Shown here in pieces: positions 52,855-62,520 of a stretch of 64,000 bases of DNA; positions within the stretch are counted from its first letter, which is position 1; each line of letters begins with the position of its first letter. The position numbers and the translations under genes are program-made. Where the stretch lies: NCBI GenBank assembly GCA_963698395.1, contig CAVOQQ010000008.1, forward strand, positions 1,240,001 to 1,304,000. Direction: 5' to 3'. The notes below the pieces were generated by a model, which saw only the letters and a program-made list of their open reading frames with translations, was not told where the DNA came from and made no database searches. The DNA is from JBBQUN01 sp963698395 (GTDB lineage: Bacteria > Actinomycetota > Acidimicrobiia > Acidimicrobiales > SZUA-35).

Positions 52855-53421
52855 CTAACGCTCGTGCGCCGGAACGGCCAGCTTCGGTGTCCGGGCACCA
52901 CGACAGCCGTACGCAGTGGCGCGTGCAACAGCTTGTGGGCCACCGAACAGGGTTCGTCTTCCTTCCACGCCTCGAGCAGCAGCCCGGAACCGATGCGCAC
53001 CGCAGCTGCCGCGGCCTCGTGGTCGGTGCCGAACGTCCCGAACTGGCTGGGACGACGCTTCCCGTCACCGAGTCGATGCTGGGCTACCGGACGACCCAAC
53101 GATCGTGTTGCCGTTGAACCGCTTGATCGCCTCGTGAAAGAGCCGCCGAGTTCGAGGCTCAAATGATCCACCTCACCCACACGCTGTGCGGGTTCGATCA
53201 GGACTGACACAGATGCACCGCGTCAAAAATGCGTCAGGTCAACCTGCGATTTCGGGGGCTCCGGTGTGCGGCGCACGGTAAGCGACTCTTGGCAGCGGTA
53301 GCGCTGGGCGTCGCCGCTACTCCCTCGCTCGCCTCGATCACGTTGCGCTCGTCCAACATCGCCATCCTTCAGTTGCCGTTGGCCTCGACCGTGTTCTAGC
53401 TTTGGGCCCGCGAGGAGGGAC
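52855..53421. other. 567-base stretch without a supportable gene
   Basis: Several frames are open but all are Arg/Ser-rich or short. I see no conserved motif. It begins just upstream of the MFS gene and ends at the Hsp70 fragment, at the edge of a decayed region, so it may hold eroded genes. Confidence 0.4.
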
Positions 53422-54112
53422 ATGGAACGGCAGGGCTATTGGCTTGGGGTCGACCTCGGCACGTGCGTGACCTCGGCGGCCGCCCGAGGCGCAAGCTCGG
53501 TCACCATGTTGTCGCTCGGTCGCGATGGCCATGACATGCCATCGGTGGTGGCCATCACCGGCGACGGCATTCTCGTCGGCGAGGCTGCGCATCGAAGAGG
53601 ACGGACCGAACCCGGCAGCGTCGCTCGGGAATTCAAGCGCCGGATGGGCGACGACACCCCGCTGTTGGTGGGTGGACGGGCGGTTACCCCCGAGTGGTTG
53701 ATGTCGCAGCTGCTCGACCATGTGTTGACGTGCGCCCGTGAGCAACTCGGCGCCGCTCCTGACGGGGTGACGCTGTCGTATCCCGCCACCTGGGGCGAGC
53801 ATCGTCGGCGACGGCTGAGCGAGGCCGCAGCCCTCGCCGGCATCGACTCGGTCGAACTGGTCACCGAACCCGAAGCCGCCGCCAGGTTCGCCGCCGAGAA
53901 CGGTCGTCTCGATGTGGGCGAGCTGGCGGCGATCTTCGATCTCGGCGGCGGCACCTTCGACACTGCGCTCGTCCGAAGAGTCGAGGCAGCGCGCTACGAA
54001 ATGATCGGCAAGGCCTAGGGCTCGACCGTCTCGGCGGTGTCGATCTCGACGAAGCCCTCTTCGGCAACATCGTCATGCGTGCTCGATCGCGACGTCACGG
54101 CACTAGCTGACA
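53422..54112 (+). pseudogene. Hsp70/DnaK-like N-terminal fragment, frameshifted
   Basis: The ATG at 53422 follows GGAGGG. It encodes an Hsp70 ATPase start: YWLGVDLGTCVTSAAA, VGEAAHRR, YPATWGEHRRRRLSEAA, ELVTEPEAAARFAA and FDLGGGTFDTALVRR. The frame stops at 54018 (198 residues). In the +1 frame the natural continuation follows (LDRLGGVDLDEALFGNIV) but ends at 54112 where the next, unrelated fragment begins. The second half of the nucleotide-binding domain and any substrate part are missing. It is not an active chaperone. Confidence 0.8.
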
Positions 54113-54329
54113 CCCCGGCGGCTCGAGCCATGGTCCACTGCGATGTACGATGTGGACGACCGCAAGGAGACGCTGTCGTTCGACACCTCGACCGTCGTAC
54201 CGGTGTTGATCGAAGGCCGCAAACCCAGGTGACTGAACCGTTCGGAGTCGAACATTGGCCCAACCGTACGTCGAGCAGGCGATCGGACAGAGACACGCGA
54301 TCGCCGGCTCCGGCGACGATGGCGACACG

Positions 54330-54876
54330 ACCTCATGCGGTCGTCGCTGATGCCCAGCTCTGCACCGAAGTCCAGGATGTGGAAGGTGAGTGCGGTCGAG
54401 GTCGACGCCATCGCTGCGACCGGGATCGTGACCGCCCAGAAACGAGGATCTCGCACAGCAGACGATCGAGTCCCGTCGGTGTCGCGGCCGATCACGATCG
54501 GTCCATCGTTCGAGGGATCGGCGAGCCCGCCGTCGATGACCAAGCCGGAGGTCTCGGGACTGTCGCGGAAGAACACCACGACGACGACGCCCATGACGCA
54601 CACGAGGGCTGCGGCCAGCATTCTCCACGCCGTACGGAAGCCATCGACCTCGATCAGCAGGAGCAACAGGGCCGGGCTCGAGGCAAAGGCGAAGCTCATC
54701 ACCGCATTCGATCCCGAGGTCACCACACCTCGACGTCGCTCGAACCACTGGGCGATCATGGTCCGAGACGTCAACGTCAGCAGACCCTGCCCGGTGAAAC
54801 GGAGACACCCGAAGCCAGCGCTCATCACCGCGAGGCCGACTGCGGTCGACATTCGGCCCACGAAGCTCAACCCCAC
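54330..54876 (-). pseudogene. MFS transporter fragment
   Basis: The readable part starts in the third helix region (FVGRMSTAVGLAVMSAGFGCLRFTGQGLLTLTSRTMIAQWFERRRGVVTSG), continues through FASSPALLLLLIEVDGFRTAWRMLAAALVCVMGVVVVVFF, and stops after ILDFGAELGISDD. Both the first helices and the whole C-terminal half are absent or out of frame. The pattern resembles monocarboxylate-type MFS proteins. It is a remnant lying antisense to the flanking plus-strand remnants. Confidence 0.7.
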
Positions 54877-54889
54877 GCGCCGTCGGTCG

Positions 54890-55625
54890 ACCTTGCTCTG
54901 GACATGCTCGTCGCCGCCGAATTGGTCGAGAGCGTCCTGATCACGACGTGGTTCGACGGTACCGAACTCGTTACGTCAGCGTTCGACGTTTCGGCGGTCG
55001 GGCCAATCCGGCAGGACGAGATCCGGCGCCACGAACGCCACACGGCTACGCGGTGCAAGCGACGGCTCGACGATGTGGTCTTCGGCGAGCGCACTCTCGT
55101 TGCTCGGGACCTTCGCACGAGCGAACGGCTCTGGTCGACGACCGAGGTCGACTTCTTCTCGGTGAAGGCAGTCAGCGGTGGGGTCGTGTGCTGTCGAGGT
55201 GACCGGACGCTCCGACTACGTTGCCCACGACCTTCGCACCGGCGATCCACGATGGACAGTAGCCAAGGTCTGACGTCGAGTTTGCGGCGGATGACGCAGC
55301 GCTCTACGCCACCACGTCGGACTTGACGTCGATCTACTCGTGAACCTGAGCGACGGGACGATGCGAACGGCGACCGGATCGTCTCGAAGCCTGACCTACC
55401 GCTCGAGTTGGTAATGGTGGGCGACCGGATCTACCTCCTCGATAGCGGCGCCAACGTCCGCCTTCGACCGTGCAATGGCGATGCCATCTGGTCGACCAAC
55501 GTGGTGGCATGGGCGATCATCCCGGATGACCATTGCCGGTGATGTCCTCTTCCTCCAGTCGGGCGAATCGGTTGTCGCCTCGGTGAGCGGTCGCCATCGG
55601 CCGGAAGCGGGCGGTCTTCGTCGGC
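54890..55625 (+). pseudogene. decayed PQQ/BamB-type beta-propeller protein
   Basis: Propeller blade motifs are visible in three successive frames: GERTLVARDLRTSERLWSTTEVDFFSVKAVSGGVV, then SDYVAHDLRTGDPRWTVA, then VEFAADDAALYATTS, then GDRIYLLDSGANV and NGDAIWSTNVVAW. Each is a strand pair ending in W-x-T/S, as in PQQ-binding-like repeats. Stops and frame changes separate them, so no continuous protein is made. Confidence 0.65.
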
Positions 55626-55626
55626 C

Positions 55627-55935
55627 TCAGAACAATCGATCGCGGAGGTCTTCGAAGGTGAAGGTGCGAACGACGTGGAATTCGCCCGACCCACGCTGGA
55701 CGACGATCGACGGATGGCTCACGACGTTGAACATCGTTGTCGATGATCGCGGAATGCATCTGATCCTCGAAGACGAGGCGATCAGGGTCTCGGGCGGAGC
55801 GCGCAATGAGAATTCACCGATGACGTCGCCGTCCAGGCACGAGCCACGACCGAGGCGGTAGATGTGGGCCCAGCACCCGGCGGCTGCGACCTGACGACTT
55901 CGGGCCAGGAGGGCTGTTCGAGGACCCCGAGTCAT
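55627..55935 (-). CDS. possible hypothetical protein or remnant
   Basis: A 102-residue open frame. Its last 50 residues (NVVSHPSIVVQRGSGEFHVVRTFTFEDLRDRLF) read like the end of an alpha/beta protein and faintly recall a thioredoxin-like C-terminus. The first 40 residues are less convincing. It is surrounded by pseudogenes and antisense to a plus-strand frame, so support is weak. Confidence 0.3.
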   Translation of the reverse strand: MTRGPRTALLARSRQVAAAGCWAHIYRLGRGSCLDGDVIGEFSLRAPPETLIASSSRIRCIPRSSTTMFNVVSHPSIVVQRGSGEFHVVRTFTFEDLRDRLF

Positions 55936-56014
55936 GTGGGCCGTGGCCGAGGTGTCGAGGATGGCGGCACCTAGCTCTCATGCATTTTGTTTCGGCGGGT
56001 CGGAAACAAGGAGA

Positions 56015-56034
56015 GCCGGCCCCACGGGACCGGC
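56015..56034 (-). terminator. strong GC hairpin next to the tRNA-like remnant
   Basis: GCCGG and CCGGC pair around a 10-base GC-rich centre. In the minus direction it is followed by CTCTCCTTGTTTCC, a modest T-rich tail. It lies just past the 3' end of the tRNA-like T-arm, as a tRNA terminator would. Confidence 0.4.
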
Positions 56035-56048
56035 CTCGACCTGCTTGC

Positions 56049-56093
56049 TCAACCACTGGGCTGGGGAGATTCGAACTCCCGACCTCCTGACTG
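56049..56093 (-). other. tRNA 3'-half-like remnant (T-arm), possible attachment site
   Basis: On the minus strand the sequence GGGAG-TTCGAAT-CTCCC has the exact T-stem/loop plan of a tRNA, preceded by AGGAGGTC as from an anticodon stem and variable region and followed by an acceptor-like CAGCCCA. I cannot find a matching 5' acceptor or D-arm within 90 bases upstream, so only the 3' half is present. Such fragments commonly mark integration sites of islands. Identity of the parent tRNA is not settled. Confidence 0.4.
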
Positions 56094-56109
56094 TGCCCCA
56101 ATTCGATTC

Positions 56110-56428
56110 AGTTCGTGTTCTCTCGTGTCGCTGCATCCGTCTGGTGCCCTGATTGGGGCTTCTCTTACTCCGACCGTCCGACTGGCAGTGCCCAATCCGT
56201 CCAGTGGTCGGAATTCCTCATGCGTTTCACATAGATCGACGACGGCACCGCTACGGGGCGCTTTCACTGCGGGGAGACGACAATGACACCAGTCGATTCA
56301 GCGGCCGACGCAAGACGATCAACCCCTGCCTAGACCTGCTCGACGATCACGTCGGCGGTGATGACTGCCAAATCGGTGACACCACTAGTCTCGCTCGCCA
56401 CCAATCGCAGACCGAAATCGCCTGGTCC
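56110..56428. other. 319-base stretch without a supportable gene
   Basis: I see no credible coding frame. The long plus-strand frame from 56153 is a shadow of the MFS gene. If the tRNA remnant is an att site, an eroded integrase could have been here, but I cannot show it. Confidence 0.4.
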
Positions 56429-57871
56429 CTAGATGCTCGGCCGCGGGGCGCGAGGGATCGCAAGCGCGGCCAGGAGCCCGGCGACAGCGACGGCACCACC
56501 CAGGAGGTAGGTGGCGATGAATCGGCCGGACGAAGCGTCGTCGCCGACCAGCACGTTCATGGTCTGGATCCCGGCAACGATGCCAATGAACATCACCTGC
56601 TGGCTCATGCCGTTGGCGATGCCCATATCGGACTCATCGACCGCATCGACCACCATGGCCGCCACCGACGGCTGCGAGATTCCCGCTGCGATGCCGGTCA
56701 GAACCAAGCCAACGACGATCAGCCCGATGCCAAGGCCGTTGGTCATTGGCGACGCGATGATGAACGCCACCATCGACGCCACCATGAATACCGATCCGAG
56801 CACGATCGGAATCCGTTGGCCGATCCGTTGCGGCAGGTAGCCGCCGAGCACGGCGGAGGCACTGAACGCGCCCGGGCGGGGCGCCATCAACAGCGCAATG
56901 CCACCGACCGTCCAGCCGTAGCGGGTTTCGAGCAAGGCGGGCGTGACCACGAACCCACCCATGTAGGCGAACTGCATCAGGGCCGACGACACCATGGGAA
57001 GCGTGAAGTTGCGGCGCCGGAAGTAGTCCAGCTCGATCATCGGGGCCGGCGAACCTCGCTCGACTCGGATGAAGACGAACGCGCCGGCGACAGCAAACGC
57101 GATCATGAGCCAGCCGAGCGGGTCGAGAAGGGCGGCGGAATCGACACCGGAGCGGAGTTCTTCGGTGAATCGGGTGATGGCAAGCAACCCGCCCAAGACG
57201 GCGATCGCCAGTGTGGCTGCTCCGGCGTAGTCGATTCGCACATCGGCACGGACCGTCGTCGGAGCCAGGACAAGAGCAGCGGTCACCAGCGCAGCCGTGT
57301 TCACGCCGGCGAAGATGAAGAAGAGCGCCCGCCAACCCCAGAGATCGATCAGCGGGCCACCGAGGATGATGCCGATCGTCGGCGCCCCGGTCATGGCGAA
57401 CTGGAACCACCCCATCGCTGTCGCTCGTCGCTTCGGACCGTAGGCGTGCATCATCAGTGCCTGGGCGTTGGGAATGACCAGCGCTCCGAACACACCGAAC
57501 AAGACCCGGAACACGATGAGCGATCCGGCGTTCCAGGCGAGCGCGCACGCAACGGTGGCAACACCCCCGCCGAACAGGCCGATCAGGAACACCTTGCGAT
57601 GACCGTGAATGTCACCCAACTTTCCGCCAAGCGGAGTGACGACTGCCATTGCCAGCATCAGTCCCGTGATGACCCAGGTGAGGGTGGCTCGCGACGTTTC
57701 CAGGTCATCAGCGATCGTGCCAAGCGCAACCGTCACGATCGTCATCAACGAGCCGAATGCCGTGACCGCCAGCATCACGACCGCAAGCAAAGTGGCCCGA
57801 TACCGATCCCCAGGATCGTCGTGGGCTTGTTGATCGAGGTGATGGCCGGTAACGGTCACGTATTCCTTCAT
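56429..57871 (-). CDS. MFS transporter, DHA2 family
   Basis: The product is 480 residues from the ATG at 57871 (16 codons inside the longest frame). It shows about 14 helices. The first helix is LLAVVMLAVTAFGSLMTIVTVALGTIADDL, followed by the MFS loop VTPLGGKLGDIHGHRKVFLIGL and helix 5 with the G-x3-GP-like turn (GAPTIGIILGGPLIDLWGWRALFFIFA) typical of drug antiporters. It probably exports a hydrophobic toxin or metabolite. It is on the same strand as, and downstream of, the SsuD-like gene. Confidence 0.9.
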   Translation of the reverse strand: MKEYVTVTGHHLDQQAHDDPGDRYRATLLAVVMLAVTAFGSLMTIVTVALGTIADDLETSRATLTWVITGLMLAMAVVTPLGGKLGDIHGHRKVFLIGLFGGGVATVACALAWNAGSLIVFRVLFGVFGALVIPNAQALMMHAYGPKRRATAMGWFQFAMTGAPTIGIILGGPLIDLWGWRALFFIFAGVNTAALVTAALVLAPTTVRADVRIDYAGAATLAIAVLGGLLAITRFTEELRSGVDSAALLDPLGWLMIAFAVAGAFVFIRVERGSPAPMIELDYFRRRNFTLPMVSSALMQFAYMGGFVVTPALLETRYGWTVGGIALLMAPRPGAFSASAVLGGYLPQRIGQRIPIVLGSVFMVASMVAFIIASPMTNGLGIGLIVVGLVLTGIAAGISQPSVAAMVVDAVDESDMGIANGMSQQVMFIGIVAGIQTMNVLVGDDASSGRFIATYLLGGAVAVAGLLAALAIPRAPRPSI

Positions 57872-58068
57872 CGCACGGGACGCCAACGCTGGCAATCGCC
57901 ATCGAGCCGTGCATTGCACCAGTTCAGCGGACTCCGACAGGTTACTTCGAGTTTCGAACGATGAACCTACCGGGTGACGGCGTCACGGACGTTCGTCCGA
58001 CCGAAAGCGGCTCGGCGATCGACGACGAGACCGCCGAAACCCCAGGCAAGACCGAACCGAGCCGTGGG

Positions 58069-59223
58069 CTATCGGCGAGCCTCGACCAGATCGATCGCGG
58101 GAGTGGCGAGCCGGTCGGCGAAGTAGGGCATGACGAGCCTGCCGAAGCGCTCCGCCTCGGTGTCGTGCGGATAGCCCGACAGGCAGAACCCACGGCAGCC
58201 GGCAGCAACGTATTCGTCGAGTGTGGCCGCCACCTGTTCAGGAGTCCCCACCACCGCCGTTCCAGCACCTGGTCGTAGGCGAGCGATCCCCGCCCACAGG
58301 TGCGGATGACCCTCCACGTGGAGGTCGTCGGCATCGGCCAGTTCCTGCTGCCGGGTGCCTGCCGTCGACTGGTCCCACAGCGTGCGGATCCGGCGACGCT
58401 GGGCTTCGGATCCACCGGCGACCAACTCCTCTGCGGCCGACCAGGCCTCGTCCTCGGTCTCGCGACAGATCACCTGGAGCCGCATGCCGTAGCCGAGCAC
58501 TCGTTCACGGCCGGCGGCGACCCGCTCGGCCTCGATCTCGGCGATCTGCTCGGCGATCCGGTCCGGATGGTCTCCCCAGAACAAGTGGACGTCGGCGTGG
58601 TGGATCGAGACACGGCGGGCGGCTGCCGACGCTCCCCCCAGGTAGATCGGTGGGTAGGGCTGCTGCAGCGGTCTGGGGAGCACCAGACCACCGTCGACCC
58701 GATAGTGCCGACCGTGATGGTCGAAGCGACCCTTGGTCGTCCATGCCTGCTTCATGACGCTGACGGCCTCGTCGAGTCGCTCGTAGCGTTCGTCGTGCTC
58801 GTCGAACAATCCGTCGGCCGCCATCTCGGCCGCCGAGCCCCCCGTAATGAGGTTCACCTTGACCCGTCCGCCGGACAACTGATCGAACGTGGCGATCATC
58901 TTGGCCATCACGGTCGGGGCGACGAAACCGGCCCGAGCCGCGAGCAGCATCGAGAGCCGTTCGGTCCTGGCCGCCACGAAGGCGCAGCTGATGTAGGCCT
59001 CCCAGCACGCACTCTGCACGGGCACGAGGACGTACTCGAAACCGGCAGACTCCGCGGCCTTGGCAACCCGCTCGAAGAGATCGAGCGACGGCGCGACCTG
59101 TGTCGGGTCGGAAAGTCGATCGGTGTCACCCGCGGTCGGGATGAACCAGCCGAACCGGATCCCCGGATCGGTCGCTTCCCTCGGTGCGTCGGCTGGCTGG
59201 TGCGTGTCGGCTCTGTCGTCCAT
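58069..59223 (-). CDS. LLM-class alkanesulfonate monooxygenase-like (SsuD family)
   Basis: The product is 384 residues. SsuD-type features: FGWFIPTAGD, GFEYVLVPVQSACWEAYISCAFVAARTERLSMLLAARAGFVAPTVMAKMIATFDQLSGGRVKVNLITGGSAAEMAADG, and the insertion GRHYRVDGGLVLPRPLQQPYPPIYLGGAS. SsuD uses FMNH2 and O2 to split alkanesulfonates into aldehyde and sulfite. The Cys in VQSACWE and Arg/His positions fit that family, though the substrate may differ. It is divergent from the acyl-CoA ligase across 78 bases, so the two may share a regulatory region. Confidence 0.9.
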   Translation of the reverse strand: MDDRADTHQPADAPREATDPGIRFGWFIPTAGDTDRLSDPTQVAPSLDLFERVAKAAESAGFEYVLVPVQSACWEAYISCAFVAARTERLSMLLAARAGFVAPTVMAKMIATFDQLSGGRVKVNLITGGSAAEMAADGLFDEHDERYERLDEAVSVMKQAWTTKGRFDHHGRHYRVDGGLVLPRPLQQPYPPIYLGGASAAARRVSIHHADVHLFWGDHPDRIAEQIAEIEAERVAAGRERVLGYGMRLQVICRETEDEAWSAAEELVAGGSEAQRRRIRTLWDQSTAGTRQQELADADDLHVEGHPHLWAGIARLRPGAGTAVVGTPEQVAATLDEYVAAGCRGFCLSGYPHDTEAERFGRLVMPYFADRLATPAIDLVEARR

Positions 59224-59301
59224 CAGGCTCGACCCTAATCAGAGAACGGAGCCGCGTCTGCCAAGAGGACTGCGAACGCTGCGTTCCTCTAGTGTCCGGC
59301 G

Positions 59302-60954
59302 ATGACCGATTTCGAGAAGATGAACCTGGCCACGGCATGGGAAGGCATCGCCGATCACCACGGCGGCGCCCTCGCCCTCCGCTGCGATGGCGTGTCGCGC
59401 TCGTGGACCGACTTCGAACAGCGGTCGGCGCGTCTGGCTGGTGCCCTCGCCGAGGTCGGGATCGGAGCGGGCGACAATGTGGCGTGTGCCCTCTACAACG
59501 GCAACGAGTACCTCGAGGCCGAGTTCGCCGCCTTCAAAGTGCGGGCGGCGCCATGCAACGTGAACTACCGATACGTCGAGAACGAACTGGCCTACCTCAT
59601 CGACAACAGCGACGCGAAGGCGGTGTTCTTCGACTCGACGCTCGCCGAGCGGATCGGCAACGTTCGCGAACAGCTCGGCAAGGTTCGGCTCTGGATCCAG
59701 GTGGGTGGCGGCGAACGGCCCCAGTGGGCCCTCGACTACGAGACGGTCGTCGCCGACAGCGCGCCCGCTGAACGAATCGAGCGCTCGGGCAGCGACTTGT
59801 GGATCCTCTACACCGGTGGCACCACCGGCAACCCGAAGGGGGTGATGTGGCCGCACGCGAACGTGGTGGCCATCAGCCGTCGCAACTACGACGCGTGGGG
59901 CCTCCCCATGCCGACCACCCCGGCCGACATCCCGGCCGCGATCGACCTCGTCCACGAACGCTGCCTCGCTCCTCGCCAGCTCGCCGCCTCGCCGTTGATG
60001 CACGGAACCGCCGGGATCGGCGCCCTCGTGAACCTCACGTGCGGCGGCTCGGTGGTGTCACTCACGAGTCGCCACCTCGACGCGGCCGAACTGTGGCGCA
60101 CCGTCGAGGAACAGCGCTGCACCACGATCTCGATCGTGGGCGACGTCTTCTGCACACCGATGGTCGACGCACTCGACCAGGCCGTCGCTGCCGGACGTCC
60201 GTTCGACCTCACGTCGGTGAAGACCGTCGGCTCGTCGGGCGTCATGTGGAGCCAGCCCGTCAAGGACCGCCTGCTCGCCCACGCGAAAGCAGGCGGGTCG
60301 GCCCTCGTATGCAGCGACTCGCTCGGCTCCAGCGAGGGCGTGGGGTTCGCGGCCAAACAGTCGTCAGCCGGTGGCGGCATCGACACCGGCACGGCGACGT
60401 TCACGCTCGGCCCGAATGCTGCGGTGTTCACCGAAGACGGGCGACGGGTCGAGCCGGGCTCGACCGAGCCCGGGCTGCTGGCCGTGGGCGGACCGATTCC
60501 ACTCGGCTACTACGGCGACCCGAAGAAGTCAGCCGAGACGTTTCGCGAGATCGAGGGCAAACGTTGGTCGATCCCCGGCGATTGGGCCACCGTGGCGGCC
60601 GACGGCTCGATCACCTTGCTCGGCCGAGGTTCGGTGTCGATCAACACCGGCGGCGAAAAGGTCTACCCCGAAGAGGTCGAAGAAGCGCTCAAGCTCCTCG
60701 ACTCGGTGATCGACGCCAACGTGGTCGGTGTTCCCGACCCCAAGTGGGGCTCAGCGGTCACGGCCGTCGTGCAACTTGCCGATGGCGCCACCGTGACCGA
60801 TCGGGACCTGGTCGACTCGCTGCGCTCGCAGCTCTCGGGCTACAAGCTGCCGAAGCACATCGTGCGCGTGGATCGAATGTTCCGCAGCCCGAACGGCAAG
60901 GCCGACTACAAGTGGGCGGTGCGCACGGCTCGAGACGTGCTCGAGATCAGTTGA
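59302..60954 (+). CDS. acyl-CoA synthetase / AMP-dependent ligase
   Basis: The product is 550 residues. ANL motifs: LYTGGTTGNPKGVMWPH (about residue 171, phosphate loop), LGSSEGVGFA, LGYYGDPKKSAETF, SIPGDWATVAADGSITLLGR, GRGSVSINTGGEKVYPEEVE and the C-terminal Lys in SPNGKADYKWA. This pattern resembles actinobacterial acyl-CoA synthetases of steroid or long-chain acid catabolism. It would activate a carboxylate to its CoA ester. The gene heads the plus-strand run with the NtaA-like and SDR genes, suggesting a catabolic operon. Confidence 0.92.
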   Translation: MTDFEKMNLATAWEGIADHHGGALALRCDGVSRSWTDFEQRSARLAGALAEVGIGAGDNVACALYNGNEYLEAEFAAFKVRAAPCNVNYRYVENELAYLIDNSDAKAVFFDSTLAERIGNVREQLGKVRLWIQVGGGERPQWALDYETVVADSAPAERIERSGSDLWILYTGGTTGNPKGVMWPHANVVAISRRNYDAWGLPMPTTPADIPAAIDLVHERCLAPRQLAASPLMHGTAGIGALVNLTCGGSVVSLTSRHLDAAELWRTVEEQRCTTISIVGDVFCTPMVDALDQAVAAGRPFDLTSVKTVGSSGVMWSQPVKDRLLAHAKAGGSALVCSDSLGSSEGVGFAAKQSSAGGGIDTGTATFTLGPNAAVFTEDGRRVEPGSTEPGLLAVGGPIPLGYYGDPKKSAETFREIEGKRWSIPGDWATVAADGSITLLGRGSVSINTGGEKVYPEEVEEALKLLDSVIDANVVGVPDPKWGSAVTAVVQLADGATVTDRDLVDSLRSQLSGYKLPKHIVRVDRMFRSPNGKADYKWAVRTARDVLEIS

Positions 60955-61038
60955 TTCGGCATCGTCCGCGTCGCCGACTCCAGCCGGTTGCTCGGGCACG
61001 AGACTGAATTGCTGGGCGACGACATGCAGGGAGATGCA

Positions 61039-62427
61039 ATGCGGGAAACAGTGCCAATGCAACGTGAGCTTCGCCTCAATGCCTTCGCCATGAATTGTGT
61101 CAGCCATCAATCGCAAGGGCTCTGGCGTCATCCACGCGACACCTCTGGTGACTACCGAACGATGCAGCATTGGGTTCACCTCGCTCAGCTCTTGGAGCGT
61201 GGGAAGTTCGACGGTCTGTTTCTGGCCGATGTGCTCGGCGTCTACGACGTCTACGGGGGCAGCGTCGACGCCGCGCTCAGAGACGCCGTGCAGGTGCCGG
61301 TCAACGACCCGCTTCTCATCATCCCGCCGATGGCGCAGGTGACCGAGCATCTGGCCTTCGCTGTCACGGTGAACCTGTCCCACGAGCCGCCGCTGCCGTT
61401 CGCCCGCCGTATGTCGACGCTCGACCATCTCACCAGCGGTCGGGTGGGCTGGAATGTCGTGACCGGCTATCTCGACAGCGGAGCGAAGGGTGCCGGACTG
61501 GTCAAGCAGGTCGACCATGACACGCGCTACGACATCGCCGATGAGTTCATGGACATTCAATACCGTCTCTGGGAGGGCAGCTGGGAAGACGATGCGGCCC
61601 AACGCGACCGTGGCGCCCACGTCTTCACGGATCCGTCGAAGGTCCACCGAGTCGTCCACGACGGCGAGTACTTCCACGTCGACGCGATCCATCTCTGCGA
61701 GCCATCGCCGCAGCGGACACCAGTCCTCTATCAGGCCGGTGCGTCGGCGAAGGGCATGGCCTTCGCCGCGAAGCACGCCGAGTGCGTGTTCGTTGGCGGA
61801 AACTCGCGAGCGAAGATGGCAACCGACGTCGCCAAGCTCCGCGCGCTCGCAGCAGACGCCGGGCGCGATCCCTCGGACATCCTCGTCTTTGCGCTCACGA
61901 CCGTCATCACCGCACCCACCGACCGCGAAGCACACGAGAAGTATGACGACTACGAGCAGTACGTGAGCGCTGAAGGCGCCCTGACCCTGGTCTCCGGGTG
62001 GACAGGCATCGACTTCGACAAGCCCGAGCTCATCGCATCCAGCGCTGTCAACAGCAACGCCATCCAGTCGGCGGCGGCCGCGTTCGCAGGCGACACGTCC
62101 GGGGAAGCGAACCTCGAAAGCCTCGCGCTGAAGGTCGGTTTGGGAGGCGGCGGTCCCGTCCTCGTCGGCGGTCCCGAGTACGTCGCCGATGAGCTTGCGG
62201 CCTGGGCCGCCGAGTGCGACCTCGACGGCTTCAACCTGGCGTACGCCGTGATGCCCGAAACGTTCACCGACGTCGTCGACCACCTCATCCCCGAGCTGCA
62301 ACGCCGCGGCATGTACAAGACCGACTACCGATCAGGAACCTACCGGCACAAGCTGTTCGGCAACGGCCCGACACTCGGTGAGCGCCATCCAGCGGCGGCG
62401 CACCGCCAGAACACGGTGGGGCGCTGA
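61039..62427 (+). CDS. LLM-class NtaA/SnaA/DszA-like monooxygenase
   Basis: The product is 462 residues. It has the long luciferase-like form of NtaA/DszA: RLNAFAMNCVSHQSQGLWRHP, WVHLAQLLERGKFDGLFLADVLGVYDVYGGSVDAAL, VNLSHEPPLPFARRMSTLDHLTSGRVGWNVVTGYLDS, then TPVLYQAGASAKGMAFAAKHAECVFVGG. These FMNH2-dependent enzymes attack aminopolycarboxylates, dibenzothiophene sulfone or related xenobiotics. The ATG at 61039 has AGGGAG five bases upstream and is preferred to others nearby. It follows the acyl-CoA ligase by 84 bases. Confidence 0.9.
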   Translation: MRETVPMQRELRLNAFAMNCVSHQSQGLWRHPRDTSGDYRTMQHWVHLAQLLERGKFDGLFLADVLGVYDVYGGSVDAALRDAVQVPVNDPLLIIPPMAQVTEHLAFAVTVNLSHEPPLPFARRMSTLDHLTSGRVGWNVVTGYLDSGAKGAGLVKQVDHDTRYDIADEFMDIQYRLWEGSWEDDAAQRDRGAHVFTDPSKVHRVVHDGEYFHVDAIHLCEPSPQRTPVLYQAGASAKGMAFAAKHAECVFVGGNSRAKMATDVAKLRALAADAGRDPSDILVFALTTVITAPTDREAHEKYDDYEQYVSAEGALTLVSGWTGIDFDKPELIASSAVNSNAIQSAAAAFAGDTSGEANLESLALKVGLGGGGPVLVGGPEYVADELAAWAAECDLDGFNLAYAVMPETFTDVVDHLIPELQRRGMYKTDYRSGTYRHKLFGNGPTLGERHPAAAHRQNTVGR

Positions 62428-62520
62428 GCCGTACCGCCACCCAGTTCTGGCCAGGGATCGGCGGCTTCGTCGAGGCCGCGCCGACAGCGGTCGCAGATCA
62501 CGTTGACTACCATCTTCAGC

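Noticed and set aside
56153..57964. 603-residue plus-strand ORF
   Set aside because: His/Arg/Asp-rich antisense of the MFS transporter; not an integrase or other protein.
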